From Paenibacillus sp. J45TS6 (GTDB lineage: Bacteria; Bacillota; Bacilli; Paenibacillales; Paenibacillaceae): a stretch of DNA of 64,000 nucleotides. The DNA lies in contig NZ_BOSJ01000003.1 of NCBI RefSeq assembly GCF_018403285.1, positions 248,001-312,000 on the forward strand, given 5' to 3'. The first letter of the stretch is position 1, and every line of letters begins with the position of its first letter. Positions 41,975 through 50,773 of the stretch are shown here, piece after piece. Made by a program: the position numbers and the translations under genes. The notes beneath the pieces are model-generated. The model was not told the DNA's origin and searched no databases. It saw only the letters and a list, made by a program, of their open reading frames with translations.

Positions 41975-43765
41975 ATGACTGACAACCAAACCAAAGAGCC
42001 AAAAATCAAAGGCGGAAGTTTTATCATCGATAACGTAGATGTGAATCGCATCGTAACCCCCGAGGATTTTACCGAAGAACACCGCATGATTGGAGAAACG
42101 GTTCGTGATTTTATTGATGGCGAAGTCATTCCTAAAGATGAGGAACTTGAGAAACTAAATTATGACCTGACCGTAGAGCTGCTTCAAAAAGCGGGAGAGC
42201 TTGGACTTCTTGGAGCAGATGTTCCTGAGATGTTTGGAGGAATTGGTCTTGATAAAGTAAGCTCAACGATCATTACCGAGTATTTTTCCAAAAGTTCAGG
42301 GTTTGCCCTATCCTTTGGTGCTCATGTCGGAATCGGGACGCTGCCCATCGTTTACTTTGGTACAGCGGAGCAGAAACATAAATATTTACCCGACTTAGCA
42401 AGCGGAGCGAAAATTGCTGCATACTGTCTGACTGAGCCAACATCGGGTTCTGATGCTCTGGCTGCAAAGACAACAGCTCGTCTCACAGAGGACGGAGAGT
42501 ACTATATTTTAAATGGATCAAAACTATATATCACGAATGCAGGATTTGCCGATATTTTCATTGTCTATGCGAAGGTGGAGGGAGAGCATTTCACTGCTTT
42601 TATAGTAGAGAAAGAGATGGAAGGATTTACGATCGGGCCGGAGGAAAAGAAAATGGGAATCAAAAGTTCCTCTACACGTCCGCTCTTTTTTGAAGATGTG
42701 AAAGTCCCCAAAGAAAATTTACTCGGAGAGATTGGAAAAGGTCACCGAATTGCTTTTAATATTCTTAACATCGGTCGGTATAAACTTGCGGCAGGTACCG
42801 TGGGTGCGTCGAAAGAATCGATAGAACTCAGTGCCAAGTATGCGAATACGCGCAAACAATTTGAAACCCCGATCTCGAGCTTCCCGCTCATACGTAAAAA
42901 ACTGGCCGAAATGAATATTATTACATTTGTGATGGAAAGTATGGTGTACCGTACAGCGGGGCTGTTGGATGAAGCGCTCGCAGACATTGATTACAATCAT
43001 CCTGATGCAGGTGTTCACTCAGCAAACGCAATTTCGGATTATGCCATTGAGTGCTCGATCAATAAGGTGTTTTCTTCAGAAGGTCTCGATTTTATTGCAG
43101 ATGAAGGAGTCCAGATTCATGGAGGGTATGGATACATTCAGGAATATAAAATTGAACGAATCTACCGAGATTCCCGTATTAATCGAATATTTGAAGGAAC
43201 GAATGAAATTAACCGCCTCCTTATACCCGGTACCTTAGTGAAAAAAGCGTTAAAAGGGGAAATTGCCCTTCTGCAAAAAGCACAAGGTCTACAAGGTGAA
43301 CTGCTGCAAATGGTTCCGGCTCAGGAATATGAAGGGGTGCTCGGACAAGAGGAACACATTCTGGATATGGTGAAGAAAATATTCCTGCTCACAGGCGGCT
43401 TTGCAGTGCAGAGACTAGGTACCAGCCTAGAGAAAGAACAAGAGGCTTTGTCCAATCTAGCGGATATTTTAATTGATGTGTTTGCGCTGGAGAGTGCGCT
43501 GCTTCGTACAAAGAAACAACTAGCTCGCGTATCAGAAGAAAAAGCCATGAACATGGTGGAGATGACCAAAGTGTATGCTTATGAAGCGCTGCAAAGAGCG
43601 GAAGCTACCGCCAAGGAAACACTCACTTCTCTTGAATCCGGCGATATGCTCCGGATGCAGTTATCTGTGCTGAAAAAACTAACAAAATTAAGTCCAGTAG
43701 ACAAGGTAGCACTGAAACGCAGCATTGCCGCTAGGGTGGTAACAAACGAACGTTATACCGTATAA
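41975..43765 (+). CDS. fadE: Acyl-CoA dehydrogenase FadE
   Basis: 596 aa, ATG at 41975 behind AAAGGAG. Standard acyl-CoA dehydrogenase domains fill residues about 30-410: YCLTEPTSGSDA (FAD/substrate loop), KLYITNAGFADIF, GYGYIQEYKIERIYRDSRINRIFEGTNEI with the catalytic Glu in FEGT. The extra 180-residue helical C-terminus is typical of the FadE/YusJ subgroup. It makes trans-2-enoyl-CoA and reduces EtfAB. It has its own ribosome site but is separated from fadA by the repeat-rich gap; whether it shares that transcript is uncertain. Confidence 0.93.
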   Translation: MTDNQTKEPKIKGGSFIIDNVDVNRIVTPEDFTEEHRMIGETVRDFIDGEVIPKDEELEKLNYDLTVELLQKAGELGLLGADVPEMFGGIGLDKVSSTIITEYFSKSSGFALSFGAHVGIGTLPIVYFGTAEQKHKYLPDLASGAKIAAYCLTEPTSGSDALAAKTTARLTEDGEYYILNGSKLYITNAGFADIFIVYAKVEGEHFTAFIVEKEMEGFTIGPEEKKMGIKSSSTRPLFFEDVKVPKENLLGEIGKGHRIAFNILNIGRYKLAAGTVGASKESIELSAKYANTRKQFETPISSFPLIRKKLAEMNIITFVMESMVYRTAGLLDEALADIDYNHPDAGVHSANAISDYAIECSINKVFSSEGLDFIADEGVQIHGGYGYIQEYKIERIYRDSRINRIFEGTNEINRLLIPGTLVKKALKGEIALLQKAQGLQGELLQMVPAQEYEGVLGQEEHILDMVKKIFLLTGGFAVQRLGTSLEKEQEALSNLADILIDVFALESALLRTKKQLARVSEEKAMNMVEMTKVYAYEALQRAEATAKETLTSLESGDMLRMQLSVLKKLTKLSPVDKVALKRSIAARVVTNERYTV

Positions 43766-43853
43766 CTGCGCATCTTCTTTGCTAGATATAAAATGGTTTT
43801 GGATGAGGAGTAGGTCAGCAGGAAGCATTCCGAGAGGAAAGGATTGATATTCG

Positions 43854-45530
43854 ATGAATGCAAAGCCCTGGCTTCCGTATTACCCGACCGAAGTGGCCCC
43901 TAGTTTCGATTATCCTAAACAGAATCTGGCGCAGTTTCTGATCAGCTCTGCTGGGCAGTATCCGAACCGGCCGGCCATGTATTTTATGGGAAAGACCATT
44001 CGTTATAAAAAGCTGCTAGAGTCTGCTTACCGTATGGCAAACGCGCTGAAAAGTAAAGGACTCAAGAAGGGGGATCGGGTGGCTATTATGCTACCCAATT
44101 GCCCGCAGGTTGTGATTGCATATTATGGAACCCTCCTTGCAGGGGGCATCGTTGTAATGACGAATCCGCTCTATGTAGAGCGGGAGCTGGCATATCAATT
44201 GCAGGATTCAGGAGCGAAGATCATGATTACCCTGGATCAATTTTATTCAAAAGTTCAGAATGTTGCAGAGGAAACGAGGCTTGAACATACCATCGTTACG
44301 GCTATACCAGATTACTTGCCTTTTTTTAAAAAAATATTGTATCCCTTCGTCGCTAAAAAACAAGGACCGCTGCCACAAATTGAATACAGCCGAACTGTCC
44401 ATTCGTTTACCGCACTTCTTGCTTCAGCGGACGATGCACCTTGCTGTGAAAAGGTGAATGCAGATCATGACTTAGCATTATTACAGTACACCGGCGGGAC
44501 GACTGGTGTCCCTAAAGGGGTCATGCTAACCCACACGAATCTCATTGCAAACACCATCCAATCCGCCAATTGGTGTTATCAAGTGGAGAATGGCAAAGAA
44601 CGATATTTAGCTGTACTGCCTTGTTTTCATGTGTTTGGGCTTACTACACTTCTCAGCCAAGGGGTCTACCGTGCAGGGATGCTAATCCTCATACCTAAAT
44701 TCGATCTGAATTCCCTTCTCAAAATCATCGATAAGAAAAAACCGACCCTTTTTCCAGGAGCACCCACGATGTATATTGCCCTTATTAATCATCCTAAGAT
44801 CAAAGAGTACGACTTATCCTCGATTAATGCCTGTATCAGCGGCTCATCTGGGCTTCCGCTTGAAGTGCAAGATCGTTTTGAAGAGCTGACAAAAGGAAAA
44901 TTAATCGAAGGTTACGGACTTACGGAAGCTTCGCCAGTAACGCATGTAAACCCGATATGGGGAAGAAGAAAGATAGGAACGATCGGGATTCCGGTTCCTG
45001 ACACCGAAGCGAAAGTGGTGAATCCAGTTACAGGTGAAGACGTTCTGCCGGGGGAAGCAGGGGAACTCATTGTCAAAGGACCGCAGGTGATGAAAGGATA
45101 TTGGAATAGGCCAGAGGATACCTTTGATACGATTCGAAACGGCTGGTTATTTACCGGTGACATGGCAACCATGGATGAGGAAGGCTATTTTTCGATTATT
45201 GACCGGAAAAAAGATATGATTATTGCGAGCGGTTTCAATATTTATCCGCGTGAAATTGAAGAAGTTCTTTACGAACATCCAGCCGTAAAAGAGGCTGTTG
45301 TAATAGGGATAAAAGACGCGTACCGCGGTGAAACAGTGAAAGCCTATATTGTCCTTAAGGATGGAAAGACGCCTGATCCAAAAGATATAGAAATGTTCTG
45401 TCGTTCCCAGCTTGCAGCTTATAAAGTGCCTAGACACTATGTATTCCGTGAATCACTTCCGAAGACCCTTGTAGGTAAAGTATTGCGCCGTAAATTACTT
45501 GAGGAAGAGGAAGAAACTCCGGCAGGTTGA
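43854..45530 (+). CDS. lcfA: Long-chain fatty-acid-CoA ligase
   Basis: 558 aa, ATG at 43854 with AGGAAAGGA. Adenylate-forming motifs are in order: LLQYTGGTTGVPKGVMLTH (P-loop), YGLTEASPV, LFTGDMATMDEEGYFSIIDRKKDMI and the C-terminal catalytic Lys in KTLVGKVLRRKL. It activates free fatty acids with ATP and CoA at the start of beta-oxidation. 88 bases after fadE and 41 before the thioesterase, so likely one transcript. B. subtilis has lcfA at the head of the fadR operon; here it is in the opposite arm. Confidence 0.9.
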   Translation: MNAKPWLPYYPTEVAPSFDYPKQNLAQFLISSAGQYPNRPAMYFMGKTIRYKKLLESAYRMANALKSKGLKKGDRVAIMLPNCPQVVIAYYGTLLAGGIVVMTNPLYVERELAYQLQDSGAKIMITLDQFYSKVQNVAEETRLEHTIVTAIPDYLPFFKKILYPFVAKKQGPLPQIEYSRTVHSFTALLASADDAPCCEKVNADHDLALLQYTGGTTGVPKGVMLTHTNLIANTIQSANWCYQVENGKERYLAVLPCFHVFGLTTLLSQGVYRAGMLILIPKFDLNSLLKIIDKKKPTLFPGAPTMYIALINHPKIKEYDLSSINACISGSSGLPLEVQDRFEELTKGKLIEGYGLTEASPVTHVNPIWGRRKIGTIGIPVPDTEAKVVNPVTGEDVLPGEAGELIVKGPQVMKGYWNRPEDTFDTIRNGWLFTGDMATMDEEGYFSIIDRKKDMIIASGFNIYPREIEEVLYEHPAVKEAVVIGIKDAYRGETVKAYIVLKDGKTPDPKDIEMFCRSQLAAYKVPRHYVFRESLPKTLVGKVLRRKLLEEEEETPAG

Positions 45531-45571
45531 AAGTTTTACGGCTACCCGGATAGAGAAGGAGGCTCTTTTTG

Positions 45572-45985
45572 ATGGAGAGCATGGAAGGAAAGCAGTATAT
45601 AGAGTCTTTGACGAAGGCGGCGGAACACACTTTTTGGGGATACCTTGGATGTGAACTTACAGCCATTCAAAAAGGTGAAGTGGTGGTTACGCTTGATACG
45701 AAGCCGCACCATCTGAATCTCATGGGAATTGTTCATGGGGGTGTACTTTCTTCGCTGATGGATAACGCAATGGGGATTGCGGTCATGGTACGGCGTCCCG
45801 GAGAAGCTTCAGTGACCAGTAACCTGAATGTGCATTTCGTTAAACCAGCGAAAAAAGGCCCACTTACCGTTACTGCAAAAATAGTTCATGAAACCGGCCG
45901 ATCGCTAACGACCGAATCACGAGTGGTAGATCGTGACCATGAACTGGTTGCACTAAGTACGGGATCATTTCGGATTACAAAATAG
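45572..45985 (+). CDS. PaaI-family hotdog thioesterase
   Basis: 137 aa from the ATG at 45572, 8 bases after AAGGAGG; a TTG one codon earlier is less likely. Hotdog fold with the PaaI signature GIVHGGVLSSLMDNAMGIAV (catalytic-type Asp) and a helix of HLNLMG. It hydrolyses acyl-CoA thioesters and could rescue CoA from dead-end acyl-CoAs made by the preceding ligase. Last gene of the rightward fad run. Confidence 0.88.
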   Translation: MESMEGKQYIESLTKAAEHTFWGYLGCELTAIQKGEVVVTLDTKPHHLNLMGIVHGGVLSSLMDNAMGIAVMVRRPGEASVTSNLNVHFVKPAKKGPLTVTAKIVHETGRSLTTESRVVDRDHELVALSTGSFRITK

Positions 45986-46038
45986 ATAGAAGCGTGAACC
46001 ACGGCAAAGGAGATATTTCATTTTAGTTGACAGGACTG

Positions 46039-46071
46039 AGGCGAACCACCAAAGGTTCGTCTATTTTTATG
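46039..46071 (+). terminator. Terminator of the fad run
   Basis: AGGCGAACC / GGTTCGTCT stem, 6-base loop, then ATTTTT. Confidence 0.75.
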
Positions 46072-46168
46072 ACTTTAATCTTATATGATTATGTTTACAT
46101 ATATGCATATGGTTTAAGTAGATCGTATGGAAATGATGTGAATAACCGATAGACAGGAGGTAATACCA

Positions 46169-47287
46169 ATGAGAAAAAGTAAATTCACTAAAGGGATTAC
46201 CACCCTTGCAATCACCGCAGCAATGACGATGAGTGCAGCTTCAGCAGGAGCGGCTTCTTCTTCAACTAGTGATCTATTGGGAAGTAAGCCAGCAGGTTCT
46301 GACAAATTTCAGTTTAGTGATATTCAGTTTTTAACTGGAAATACAGGTCGTGTTGCCGGAAACGGGTTCATGATTGGTACTTCAGATTTCGGCAATGATT
46401 GGCAATCGATCTATACAGGTACATGGCAATTTACACAGCTGGATTTCATTAATAACACGACAGGATGGATGCTTGCCAAATCTGCGGTGAATGGTCCGAA
46501 TGCTCTGCTCTATACCAAAGATGGAGGCACGACACTAACCAAAATCAAAACGGGATCGATGAATCTTGAACGGATCTCTTTTAAGAACGAAAACTTTGGT
46601 TTTGGTTACTCTCGGGCATTTACCTACAAAACAGCAGATGGTGGACAACACTGGACGAAAATAAAAACACCAGCGAATACAAGATATGCCGATTTCACAG
46701 ATGAGCAGAATGGGTATGCGCTTGTCGTGGTTCCTGGGTACGGATACAAGATTCATAAAACAACAGATGGAGGCAAGAATTGGCGCTCTGTTTTATCCGT
46801 TCCTTCTGAAAGCATAAGCGGGGGTGAAATTGCGGTAGAAAGAAATCAAGTGTGGGCCCGACTTAACGGAGGAGCGGGGATGTCTCAACAATCGTATGCT
46901 CTGTACTCTTCGCAAAATGACGGAGAAAGCTGGACGAAAGTAATCAGCCAAAATACAGCAGGCGGAGGCAAAGCACCTGGGAATTCAGCAGGTATCGTAA
47001 ATGAAGGACCCGCTTCTCCGGGCGGTCATCCTGGGAATATATCTATAGCACAAGGCATCGTTTACCTTGGGGGGTTCTCCCCAGCAGGTGAGAAGATTGG
47101 AGTAGGACGATCCGCTAACGGAGGCAAAACGTGGACTAACATGCCATCGATCACCGGATTCGAAAACGATATTGATTTTATTAATGGGAAAATAGGATGG
47201 ATGGCGGATACCAGCTCAGAGGGAGCCATTTATCTTACCAAAGACGGAGGGAAAACCTGGACTTCGAAGCTGAAGATCAATAAGTAG
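46169..47287 (+). CDS. Secreted BNR/YCF48-type beta-propeller protein
   Basis: 372 aa, ATG at 46169 after AGGAGG. Signal peptide with Ala-X-Ala cleavage near residue 29. Repeated blades carry the BNR/Asp-box pattern (S/T-x-D-x-G-x-x-W): TKDGGTTLTKI, TADGGQHWTKI, TTDGGKNWRSV, SQNDGESWTKV, SANGGKTWTN and TKDGGKTWTSK. It resembles the YCF48/photosystem-assembly propeller and sialidase propellers, but no sialidase catalytic set was seen. Probably a surface binding protein. Monocistronic. Confidence 0.8.
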   Translation: MRKSKFTKGITTLAITAAMTMSAASAGAASSSTSDLLGSKPAGSDKFQFSDIQFLTGNTGRVAGNGFMIGTSDFGNDWQSIYTGTWQFTQLDFINNTTGWMLAKSAVNGPNALLYTKDGGTTLTKIKTGSMNLERISFKNENFGFGYSRAFTYKTADGGQHWTKIKTPANTRYADFTDEQNGYALVVVPGYGYKIHKTTDGGKNWRSVLSVPSESISGGEIAVERNQVWARLNGGAGMSQQSYALYSSQNDGESWTKVISQNTAGGGKAPGNSAGIVNEGPASPGGHPGNISIAQGIVYLGGFSPAGEKIGVGRSANGGKTWTNMPSITGFENDIDFINGKIGWMADTSSEGAIYLTKDGGKTWTSKLKINK

Positions 47288-47317
47288 CATTGATAAATAA
47301 ACGTATTAAAATGAACT

Positions 47318-47365
47318 AAAAAAGAGCTTTTCTGCCTAAGCGTTATGGCGGAATCGCTCTTTTTT
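47318..47365. terminator. Bidirectional terminator between propeller and recombinase-like genes
   Basis: AAAAAAGAGC / GCTCTTTTTT outer arms with inner TTTCtGCC / GGCgGAA. Confidence 0.8.
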
Positions 47366-47384
47366 ACTTGCGAATAGGAAATCA

Positions 47385-47933
47385 CTAATTCTCAGAGTCC
47401 AAATAACGATACAGCGTCGATTTGCTGATTCCTGTTTCCTCGCGAATTTGGGCGAGACTATACTGATTGCTCTGATACATAACGATCGCTCTTTTCACAT
47501 TATCATCCGCTTTACGAGGTCGTCCGGGGTGATTGCCTTTTTGTTTTGCTTCGTAAAGTCCTTTTTTCGTCTTCTCACTAATGACATCACTTTGAAAATC
47601 CACTAAATGTTTGACGATTTCAGGAAAAGGATATCCTTCGGATTTACTCGTATCAATGCCTTCAGCAAAAGAGCAGAGATGAGCTTGTTTCTCTTCCAGC
47701 TTTTGTAGTAGTTCTACGAGATGTCTGGTCGAATCGGCAAGCGCAAACAATTTGTATACAACGACGATATCGCCTTTGCTGAGTTCATTCATTAATTGTT
47801 CAAGTTCACTTCTTCTTTTAGCGGATGCATGTTCTTCTATAACTATTTTATCACAGGACAACGGATCTAAAGCACGAGTCTGCATGTTCAGATCCTTGTC
47901 ATCCTGATAGGGTCTCATATATCCGATACGCAT
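47385..47933 (-). CDS. Serine-recombinase-fold protein lacking catalytic residues
   Basis: 182 aa, ATG at 47933 behind AGGAG. The fold is that of resolvase/invertase: MRIGYMRPYQ start, middle SKGDIVVVYKLFALADSTRHLVELLQKL, long E-helix, and a C-terminal Hin-type DNA-binding domain (GRPRKADDNVKRAIVMYQSNQYSLAQIREETGISKSTLYRYL). But the nucleophile region GYxRVS reads GYMRPY, and the active-site KLDRLxR reads KLFALAD, so the Ser and both Arg are gone. It cannot be a normal recombinase; it may be a DNA-binding regulator. It diverges from the SulP gene. Confidence 0.8.
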   Translation of the reverse strand: MRIGYMRPYQDDKDLNMQTRALDPLSCDKIVIEEHASAKRRSELEQLMNELSKGDIVVVYKLFALADSTRHLVELLQKLEEKQAHLCSFAEGIDTSKSEGYPFPEIVKHLVDFQSDVISEKTKKGLYEAKQKGNHPGRPRKADDNVKRAIVMYQSNQYSLAQIREETGISKSTLYRYLDSEN

Positions 47934-48077
47934 AGGTTTTTCTCCTAAACTATACTTTTACTCGTTATCATAACATACTTTGTAGTATCAAAAAGGTTCC
48001 ATTTAGGAACGATTCGTGATACACTCATGGAAAAATACTACATGATTTATATCACAGTGAAAAGGTGTGGAGTTAAG

Positions 48078-49541
48078 TTGGTTGAACGGTTAAAACGTAA
48101 CTGGTTTTTTAATGTACGGGCGGATATATTATCCGGTATGGTTGTAGCACTAGCGCTGATTCCAGAAGCTATTGCTTTTTCTTTGATTGCAGGTGTAAGT
48201 CCGATGGTTGGACTTTATGCATCGTTTTGTATCGCGATTATTATTTCGTTTGCAGGAGGAAGGCCGGCTATGATCTCAGCGGCAACAGGAGCCATGGCGC
48301 TCGTGCTCGCCCCGCTTGTAAGAGATCACGGGATTGAGTATATGATTGCGGCTACGATATTAACCGGTGTTATTCAGTTTCTGTTAGGTACCTTCAAGGT
48401 TGCTCGTCTAATGAAATTTATACCGAGAGCGGTTATGATCGGTTTTGTCAATTCCCTCGCTATTCTTATCTTTATGGCGCAGGTCCCTTATTTTTTAGGG
48501 AAATCAGTAATGACCTTTGTTTTTCTAGGGATTACATTACTGATTCTAATCTTCGTTCCAAGATATGTAAAAGTGGTCCCGGCTCCTCTGATTGCGATTG
48601 TTGTCCTTACGATTGTTTCTACTGTAGCGGGTGTACATCTTCAGACGGTAGGCGATATGGGCACAATTACGAAGACTCTTCCCAATTTATTGTTTCCTGA
48701 TGTACCTCTGACGCTACATACGCTGCAGATCATTTTACCTTATTCCTTTGCACTGGCACTGGTAGGTTTACTAGAGTCACTGCTGACTTCTTCTATTATT
48801 GATGATATGACGGATACAGAAAGTGATAAAAACAGAGAAGCAAGAGGACAAGGCATCGCGAACTTCATCAACGGATTCTTTGGCGGTATGGCAGGGTGTG
48901 CGATGATCGGTCAATCGGTCATTAATGTGAAATCAGGAGGCAGAAGCAGGTTATCTACCCTCGTAGCTGGACTTTTCTTAATGTTCCTCATTCTCGTTCT
49001 TGGCGATTTTGTTGTCCTTATGCCCATGCCGGTATTAGCGGGAATTATGATCATGGTATGTGTGGGCACTTTTGACTGGACTTCCTTTCGTTATTTGGGA
49101 AAAGCTCCACGAGGAGATGCATTTGTCATGCTTATGACGGTGATCATCGTGGTAGCAACTCATGATTTATCTAAAGGTGTGATTGCAGGGGTCATACTGA
49201 GTTCCATCTTCTTTGTTGCCAAAGTTTCTAAACTTACCGTAACAAGTGAGAAGAAAGAGAATGAACAAGTGTTTTATGTCAAAGGACAGTTGTTCTTTGC
49301 TTCAACACAAAGTTTTGAAAAAGCGTTCGATACGTATGTTCAAGAACAGCATATCGTCATTGATTTTTCTGATTCGCACATTTGGGATGATTCGGCTGTG
49401 GGAGCGATTGATAAAATCAGACTTAAATATGCAGAGAATCATAATGAAGTTACCTTGATTGGCCTAAATGAATCCAGTCAGAAAATACTTCATCAGCTAG
49501 CTGTTATTCCTGAAAACACAGCGAACAGTGTAAGTTCGTAA
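48078..49541 (+). CDS. SulP-family anion transporter with STAS domain
   Basis: 487 aa from a TTG at 48078, 5 bases after GGTGTGGAG; the in-frame ATG at 48027 gives an implausible polar leader. Ten to twelve membrane helices begin with the SulP signature ([36 protein letters not shown]). The cytoplasmic STAS domain covers the last about 110 residues ([22 protein letters not shown]). SulP proteins carry sulfate, bicarbonate or other anions, usually with Na+ or H+. Substrate not clear from sequence. Confidence 0.85.
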   Translation: MVERLKRNWFFNVRADILSGMVVALALIPEAIAFSLIAGVSPMVGLYASFCIAIIISFAGGRPAMISAATGAMALVLAPLVRDHGIEYMIAATILTGVIQFLLGTFKVARLMKFIPRAVMIGFVNSLAILIFMAQVPYFLGKSVMTFVFLGITLLILIFVPRYVKVVPAPLIAIVVLTIVSTVAGVHLQTVGDMGTITKTLPNLLFPDVPLTLHTLQIILPYSFALALVGLLESLLTSSIIDDMTDTESDKNREARGQGIANFINGFFGGMAGCAMIGQSVINVKSGGRSRLSTLVAGLFLMFLILVLGDFVVLMPMPVLAGIMIMVCVGTFDWTSFRYLGKAPRGDAFVMLMTVIIVVATHDLSKGVIAGVILSSIFFVAKVSKLTVTSEKKENEQVFYVKGQLFFASTQSFEKAFDTYVQEQHIVIDFSDSHIWDDSAVGAIDKIRLKYAENHNEVTLIGLNESSQKILHQLAVIPENTANSVSS

Positions 49542-49621
49542 CCTGTAATTGGTTTATACATGTGCCGTCTGTTTAAATATTCATAATCTTAACCAAATCA
49601 AGTGATAAAAGAAGGATCGAT

Positions 49622-50017
49622 ATGAAAAAAACAAAGTACATTCCAGCGTTATTGATATTACTTATTGGATCTTTATTTCTAAATATGTTTCTCTATCAGT
49701 CACATAAAAATGAACAACATATATTTCAGACCAATCTCAATCAAAGAATAAGCAGTGAGCTTACTTTCTTTGCTTCTCAATTAGAAGAGGGGAAAATTCC
49801 GAATACTTCTCTTTTAAATTCGGCATCCATCATTGATACTTTATCGTATTACTCTGATATGAAAATAAGCTTCAATTTAGCATTTCTCATACAAGAGAAA
49901 ATAGGAAATGATCAAACTATAAAAGATACAGATAAACTTAAAGAAAAGATTAGGAGTATACAAGAAGCTCCGGATCAAGAGAAAATAGTTGAACTGGGTA
50001 TCCTTCTTAAACAATAA
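49622..50017 (+). CDS. Hypothetical membrane-anchored protein
   Basis: 131 aa, ATG at 49622, GAAGGA upstream. One N-terminal hydrophobic anchor (residues 7-26) followed by a polar helical ectodomain with no Cys. No family recognised. A clear ribosome site and an own terminator support it. Confidence 0.6.
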   Translation: MKKTKYIPALLILLIGSLFLNMFLYQSHKNEQHIFQTNLNQRISSELTFFASQLEEGKIPNTSLLNSASIIDTLSYYSDMKISFNLAFLIQEKIGNDQTIKDTDKLKEKIRSIQEAPDQEKIVELGILLKQ

Positions 50018-50029
50018 AATAAATAAAGG

Positions 50030-50062
50030 CCGATCTGTTTATATAAACAGACGGTTTTTTTA
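50030..50062 (+). terminator. Terminator before padR
   Basis: CCGaTCTGTTT / AAACAGAcGG stem with ATAT loop and T7. Confidence 0.8.
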
Positions 50063-50084
50063 TGTTCATTGTGATATTGATTTT

Positions 50085-50132
50085 TATATCGCTGCGATAT
50101 ATTATAATATAGGCTTATATCATCACGATATA
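50085..50132 (+). promoter_or_regulatory. Paired operators flanking the padR -10
   Basis: Two 17-bp dyads, TATATCGCTGCGATATA (50085-50101) and TATATCATCACGATATA (50116-50132), lie 31 bp apart (about three helical turns). TATAAT (50103-50108) sits between them. A weak -35 (TTGATT) is at 50077. They look like PadR binding sites controlling the gene and its pump. Confidence 0.65.
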
Positions 50133-50178
50133 TTTGAACGGAAGTGTACTCCAAAATAAGAAAAGGAGGGTATGTATT

Positions 50179-50715
50179 TTGTATGAACTATTTGTTCTGG
50201 GAGAGTTAATGGATAGACCTATGCATGGATACCTACTTCATCATATCCTGTCCAGAATTATAGGTCCGGTAAGACAAGTTAGTTGGGGAGTGCTGTATCC
50301 GCTTATTCAAAGACTTGAAAAAGAGAAGTTCATTCAAATGTCAGGGAAAGATGGTAATAGGAAGGTTTATTGTATTACAGAAGCGGGTAAAGAGCAGTTT
50401 TTTCGATTAATGGACGAGAAAACATCGTATAATTCCGATGCAAAAGATTATTTTGATATCAAATTTGCAAATCTTCACCATGTTTCTAAGGAGCTGCAAG
50501 AACGGATCTATGAGGACTATCGTCAGTACTTGTGTTTTCTTCAAGAACATTGTGATCTTGGAATGAAAGTAGTTAAAAGAAATCCCATATTTACTGAGAA
50601 GGAACGCAAAAGCATTCAGAGGACGTTACTTCACCGGGCACATTTCATACGTTCAGAGATTTCTTGGCTTGAAGAGCAGCTAAGGGAACTACAGGACGAG
50701 GAAGAAAGTGAATAA
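50179..50715 (+). CDS. PadR-family transcriptional regulator
   Basis: 178 aa from a TTG at 50179, 8 bases after AAAAGGAGGG; upstream in-frame codons overlap the operator and lack a ribosome site. The PadR winged helix is clear (ELFVLGELMDRPMHGYLLHHIL, VSWGVLYPLIQRLEKEKFI, KVYCITEAGKEQFFRLM), with the family C-terminal coiled-coil dimer helix (RTLLHRAHFIRSEISWLEEQL). Such proteins repress drug-pump genes and are released by the drug. The MFS pump follows 58 bases later. Confidence 0.9.
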   Translation: MYELFVLGELMDRPMHGYLLHHILSRIIGPVRQVSWGVLYPLIQRLEKEKFIQMSGKDGNRKVYCITEAGKEQFFRLMDEKTSYNSDAKDYFDIKFANLHHVSKELQERIYEDYRQYLCFLQEHCDLGMKVVKRNPIFTEKERKSIQRTLLHRAHFIRSEISWLEEQLRELQDEEESE

Positions 50716-50773
50716 TAATCTTTTATGATTATTTCATATATACTTAACAGTTTTATAAATTGGAGATGAGAAA

